Part shown: one piece after another, positions 39,719-41,521 of the stretch
How the letters are laid out: the number at the start of each line of letters is the position of its first letter
Numbering within the stretch: the stretch's first letter is position 1
Origin: Methanosarcinales archaeon
GTDB lineage: Archaea > Halobacteriota > Methanosarcinia > Methanosarcinales > Methanocomedenaceae
Length of the DNA stretch: 41,521 nt
Direction: 5' to 3'
NCBI GenBank assembly: GCA_023136155.1
Contig: JAGLRT010000009.1
Location: 1 to 41,521, forward strand
Notes under the pieces: generated by a model
Told to the model about the DNA's origin: nothing
The model's database searches: none
What the model saw: only the letters and a program-made list of their open reading frames with translations
Program-made: the position numbers and the translations under genes

Positions 39719-39790
39719 GGTCTTTGCAGACCGATAATTGAGACAGGATTGGGGAGGTAACCCAATCTTGATTATTCTTACCTTTTATTT
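39719..39790 (+). terminator. Double hairpin and T-rich tract after rps10
   Basis: A small stem GGTCT/AGACC (39719-39732) is followed by a second, GATTGGG/CCCAATC (39748-39767). A T-rich stretch (TTGATTATTCTTACC then TTTTATTTTTAG) comes next. This could terminate the str cluster before the following gene. Confidence 0.5.
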
Positions 39791-39809
39791 TTAGTATGGT
39801 GAAAAAAGC

Positions 39810-40274
39810 ATGATTATAGGTTTTCAGGTAAATCAGATTGAATCAAAGTCGTTTACAGGTGCTGAAAGTGCCAGGCAGAACAAGAGTATTAATATTAATT
39901 TTGATATCAACATAAGAAATCCCACTTTGGTTGAGCAGAACACTCCTTTTGGTAAAAAGCAGGTGATAAAGTTGGAGTTTGCAATGTCCATCAATTATTT
40001 GAATCCAAATATCGGTTATATCAGGTTTGAGGGAAGCACGGATTATTACCAGGAGGGTGACCTGGAGGCGATGCACAAGGAGTGGACCGGTGGGTCTGCA
40101 CCGACCAATGTGCAAAATGAGATTGCTAATACTATGGTAAACAATCTGGCACCCCTGGCATTGACCATGTCAAAGACACTGGGTCTGCCGCCTGCTGTAC
40201 CGCTGCCAGCTATTAACTTCAAGGGCAAACAGGCAGTTAAGAAGCCTGATGAGCCTACGTATTATCACGGGTGA
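39810..40274 (+). CDS. Uncharacterised protein with SecB-like features
   Basis: No firm family assignment. The 154-aa product has alternating beta strands in residues 1-80 (INFDINIRNP, LEFAMSINYLNPNIGYIRFE), then a helix with a Trp (EAMHKEWTG), a long helix (NEIANTMVNNLAPLALTMSK), and a tail LGLPPAVPLPAINFKGK. This order, a beta-sheet followed by a helix and a PPxxLxPxxF-type end, resembles the SecB chaperone fold and archaeal SecB-like proteins; the match is by eye and weak in sequence. The gene lies behind the ribosomal cluster, after a terminator-like region, with a modest ribosome binding site (TGGTGAA). Its 3' end overlaps the decayed convergent gene by 10 nt. Confidence 0.6.
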   Translation: MIIGFQVNQIESKSFTGAESARQNKSININFDINIRNPTLVEQNTPFGKKQVIKLEFAMSINYLNPNIGYIRFEGSTDYYQEGDLEAMHKEWTGGSAPTNVQNEIANTMVNNLAPLALTMSKTLGLPPAVPLPAINFKGKQAVKKPDEPTYYHG

Positions 40275-40638
40275 TCAAGGAAATTTTTAAAGTCTTGCAG
40301 CGTATAGAGGATTACGTTGTTCAGGCTGGCGAACTCCTCTGCTTTTTTTGTAAAACCTGACTTTGATATCACAACAAAAAATTCAGTTCTATAAAGTGGA
40401 TACCCCATTTTCTATAATTAATATTCCAATCTACAAACCTTGACTTATCTATCAAGGTAGTAAGCACATCTATACAAGTTTTGCGGTTTTGCCACTTACA
40501 TTCTCCAAAAAGGATATTCTTTGAATATTCATCAGTGGCAATGATCTCGATTTCATGTCCTTTGCGCCACCATCGACCAATTTTAGAAAATATGAACGGA
40601 AGTTTGTTGTGTGTGTTAATCTTGAAAATGACACCCAT
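40265..40638 (-). pseudogene. Remnant of an archaeal ATPase gene, DUF234 C-terminal domain, frameshifted
   Basis: Only the last 120 or so codons of a DUF234-type AAA ATPase gene remain. The first part reads PFIFSKIGRWWRKGHEIEII and FGECKWQNRKTCIDVLTTLI, the restriction-endonuclease-like DUF234 core. The frame ends at TGA near 40369 just after a run of six T. In another frame the expected ending continues at once: VVISKSGFTKKAEEFASLNN then VILYTLQDFKNFLDHP and a stop at 40265. One extra T in the run would join them. The ATPase half is gone; an in-frame TAG lies just upstream of the first ATG. Inactivated by truncation regardless of whether the frameshift is real. Confidence 0.8.
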
Positions 40639-40743
40639 GCTAAACTAACACAAAAGCGCAGGGAGTTCGTGCAGGCTTGCTGTAAGTATATAGAGGATTT
40701 CGGATTCGAGTGGGTGGAGGAGTTCACTTTGAATGGGGCGTGA
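40555..40743 (+). other. Short ORF of uncertain status, 62 codons
   Basis: The first 20 codons are antisense to the DUF234 remnant and have no meaning. The rest (KLTQKRREFVQACCKYIED then FGFEWVEEF) looks like ordinary helical protein and lies beyond the remnant's truncated end. It may be the C-terminal scrap of another gene, joined where the ATPase gene was cut. I do not recognise the family. Confidence 0.25.
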
Positions 40744-40757
40744 GGTTGATATCTGAT

Positions 40758-41192
40758 TTATATCAATCCAGCCAGATATGCTACAACTAAATACCTTATA
40801 AATTTTCCAATGAATACGTATATTGAAAAAATAACAAAATTAAGTTTAAATATTCCACCAATTGCCGCTATAGCATCTCCAACAAGTGGAAGCCATGTGA
40901 ACAATAATATTGGAGCCCCATACTTTTTGAATATTTGTTCTCCTCTTTTGAGTTCACTTTGTTTCATACGCAAGTATTTTTCCAGATATTTTTCACGCCC
41001 CAGCCAGCCCAGCAGATAGGTGGTGAAAGCTCCAAGATAATTCCCTATTGAGGCAATAATTACAACAGTTCCAATGTTGTGACCTTGTGTGATAAGGTAA
41101 ACTACTAAGGCTTCTGAACCCAGAGGAAATATAGTAGAAGCAAGGAAGCTTGTGAAAAATAGACTTACATAAAGCGGGATGGTTTCTAACAT
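40758..41192 (-). CDS. YqaA/DedA-like (VTT domain) membrane protein
   Basis: Integral membrane protein of 144 aa from the VTT/SNARE-associated family, YqaA type. Hydrophobic segments lie at about 5-30, 42-63, 90-112 and 118-143. The family pattern is present: a re-entrant start with a conserved acidic residue (FPLGSEALVVYL), GNYLGAFTTYLLG, and the later GAPILLFTWLPLVGDAIAAIGG with Trp-Leu-Pro and Gly-Asp, then FIGKFIRYLVV. Some relatives (DedA, TVP38, TMEM41B) move lipids; the role of YqaA is unknown. No strong ribosome binding site is evident. It stands alone beside the DUF234 remnant. Confidence 0.75.
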   Translation of the reverse strand: MLETIPLYVSLFFTSFLASTIFPLGSEALVVYLITQGHNIGTVVIIASIGNYLGAFTTYLLGWLGREKYLEKYLRMKQSELKRGEQIFKKYGAPILLFTWLPLVGDAIAAIGGIFKLNFVIFSIYVFIGKFIRYLVVAYLAGLI

Positions 41193-41430
41193 GTTGGTTA
41201 TCTGTCATGGTTTATGGATTCTTAATGGTTGCTGGGATTATATGATAAAAGTAGGTTTCTTGTGCTTCAAGGCACGCCCATTCACGAACCCAGAGCTGAA
41301 GAGCAGCCTGAATATATTGAATTAACATGTGGAATAACTTTATTCATTTATTCTAATCTAACTTATGAAATAAATACAGCATAATGCTGCATAGCGTTTT
41401 AGTTATCAACGTTTATTGAAATGTACAGGT
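41193..41430. other. Intergenic tail without a supported gene
   Basis: AT-rich sequence with no ORF I can defend. A 27-codon ORF (41242-41325) has no ribosome binding site and no family likeness. A small palindrome CAGCATAATGCTG lies near 41378-41390. Confidence 0.4.
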
Positions 41431-41454
41431 ATCATCACTTTTCTGATAATCTCA
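41431..41454 (-). repeat. Degenerate end of the family II element
   Basis: In reverse complement this reads GTGAGATTATCAGAAAAGTG followed by ATGAT, close to the GAGACTGTCGGAAAAGTGATG end of the element at 12512. The matching opposite end is not visible in the window. Confidence 0.4.
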
Positions 41455-41521
41455 CGAAAAAAATCTATTTTTTTTCAAAAACCGCTAAGTGATAGTACCC
41501 CAGACTATTAAAAGGAAACAA

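Noticed and set aside
41242..41325. 27-codon ORF in the window tail
   Set aside because: No ribosome binding site, no family likeness, and such short ORFs are expected by chance.

Overview
The window is archaeal chromosome, most likely from a methanogenic or methane-oxidising member of the Methanosarcinia (Methanosarcinales or an ANME-2-like relative). The evidence is a split RNA polymerase (B'', B', A', A'') in the archaeal str-type order, archaeal L30e, NusA-like, EF-2 and EF-1A proteins, PCNA, an Fe-S primase subunit, an NMD3 homologue, an intron-containing tRNA-Lys, and AtwA (component A2 of the methyl-coenzyme M reductase system). TATA-like boxes and GGAGG/GAGGTGA ribosome binding sites precede many genes. 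The placement is inference; no 16S rRNA or mcrA lies in the window.

Layout. 1-1300: the 5' part of a LeuA/CimA-family synthase (minus strand) whose start is abnormal. 1474-2498: a 39-codon ORF with a strong ribosome binding site, then a membrane-anchored winged-helix regulator. 2562-5281: an RNA-processing cluster (TruA, Trm-G10, RNase III). 5282-12735: an accessory-looking stretch holding an unusual PLP decarboxylase, AlkD, a lipid-kinase-like protein, SppA and AtwA. It also carries a 101-bp MITE in two copies, a fragment of a sodium:alanine symporter gene, and one copy of a second MITE family. 12736-21678: a beta-propeller lipoprotein, a tandem U32 protein, a second copy of the second MITE, CarB, a small glycine-rich membrane protein and a fused hexulose-phosphate synthase/RraA-like protein. 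21784-25901: Taw2 and NMD3 (minus strand) diverge from PCNA and PriL (plus strand).

26150-40274 is the information-processing core: tRNA-Lys(TTT) with a 32-nt intron, then rpoH, rpoB2, rpoB1, rpoA1, rpoA2, rpl30e, nusA-like, rps12, rps7, EF-2, EF-1A, rps10 and a conserved-looking protein with SecB-like features. Hairpins followed by T-rich tracts sit after rps7, EF-1A and rps10 and divide the cluster into likely transcription modules. After 40265 the sequence is accessory again: a decayed DUF234 ATPase gene with a homopolymer frameshift, a YqaA/DedA-like membrane protein, and an AT-rich tail with a degenerate copy of the second element's end.

I found no CRISPR array, defence island or complete insertion sequence. 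The least ordinary items are the two MITE families, the decarboxylase with a changed active-site motif, bacterial-type RNase III among tRNA-modification genes, the hairpin/T-tract modules of the str cluster, and the SecB-like protein. All calls come from reading the sequence by eye; no database search was run.
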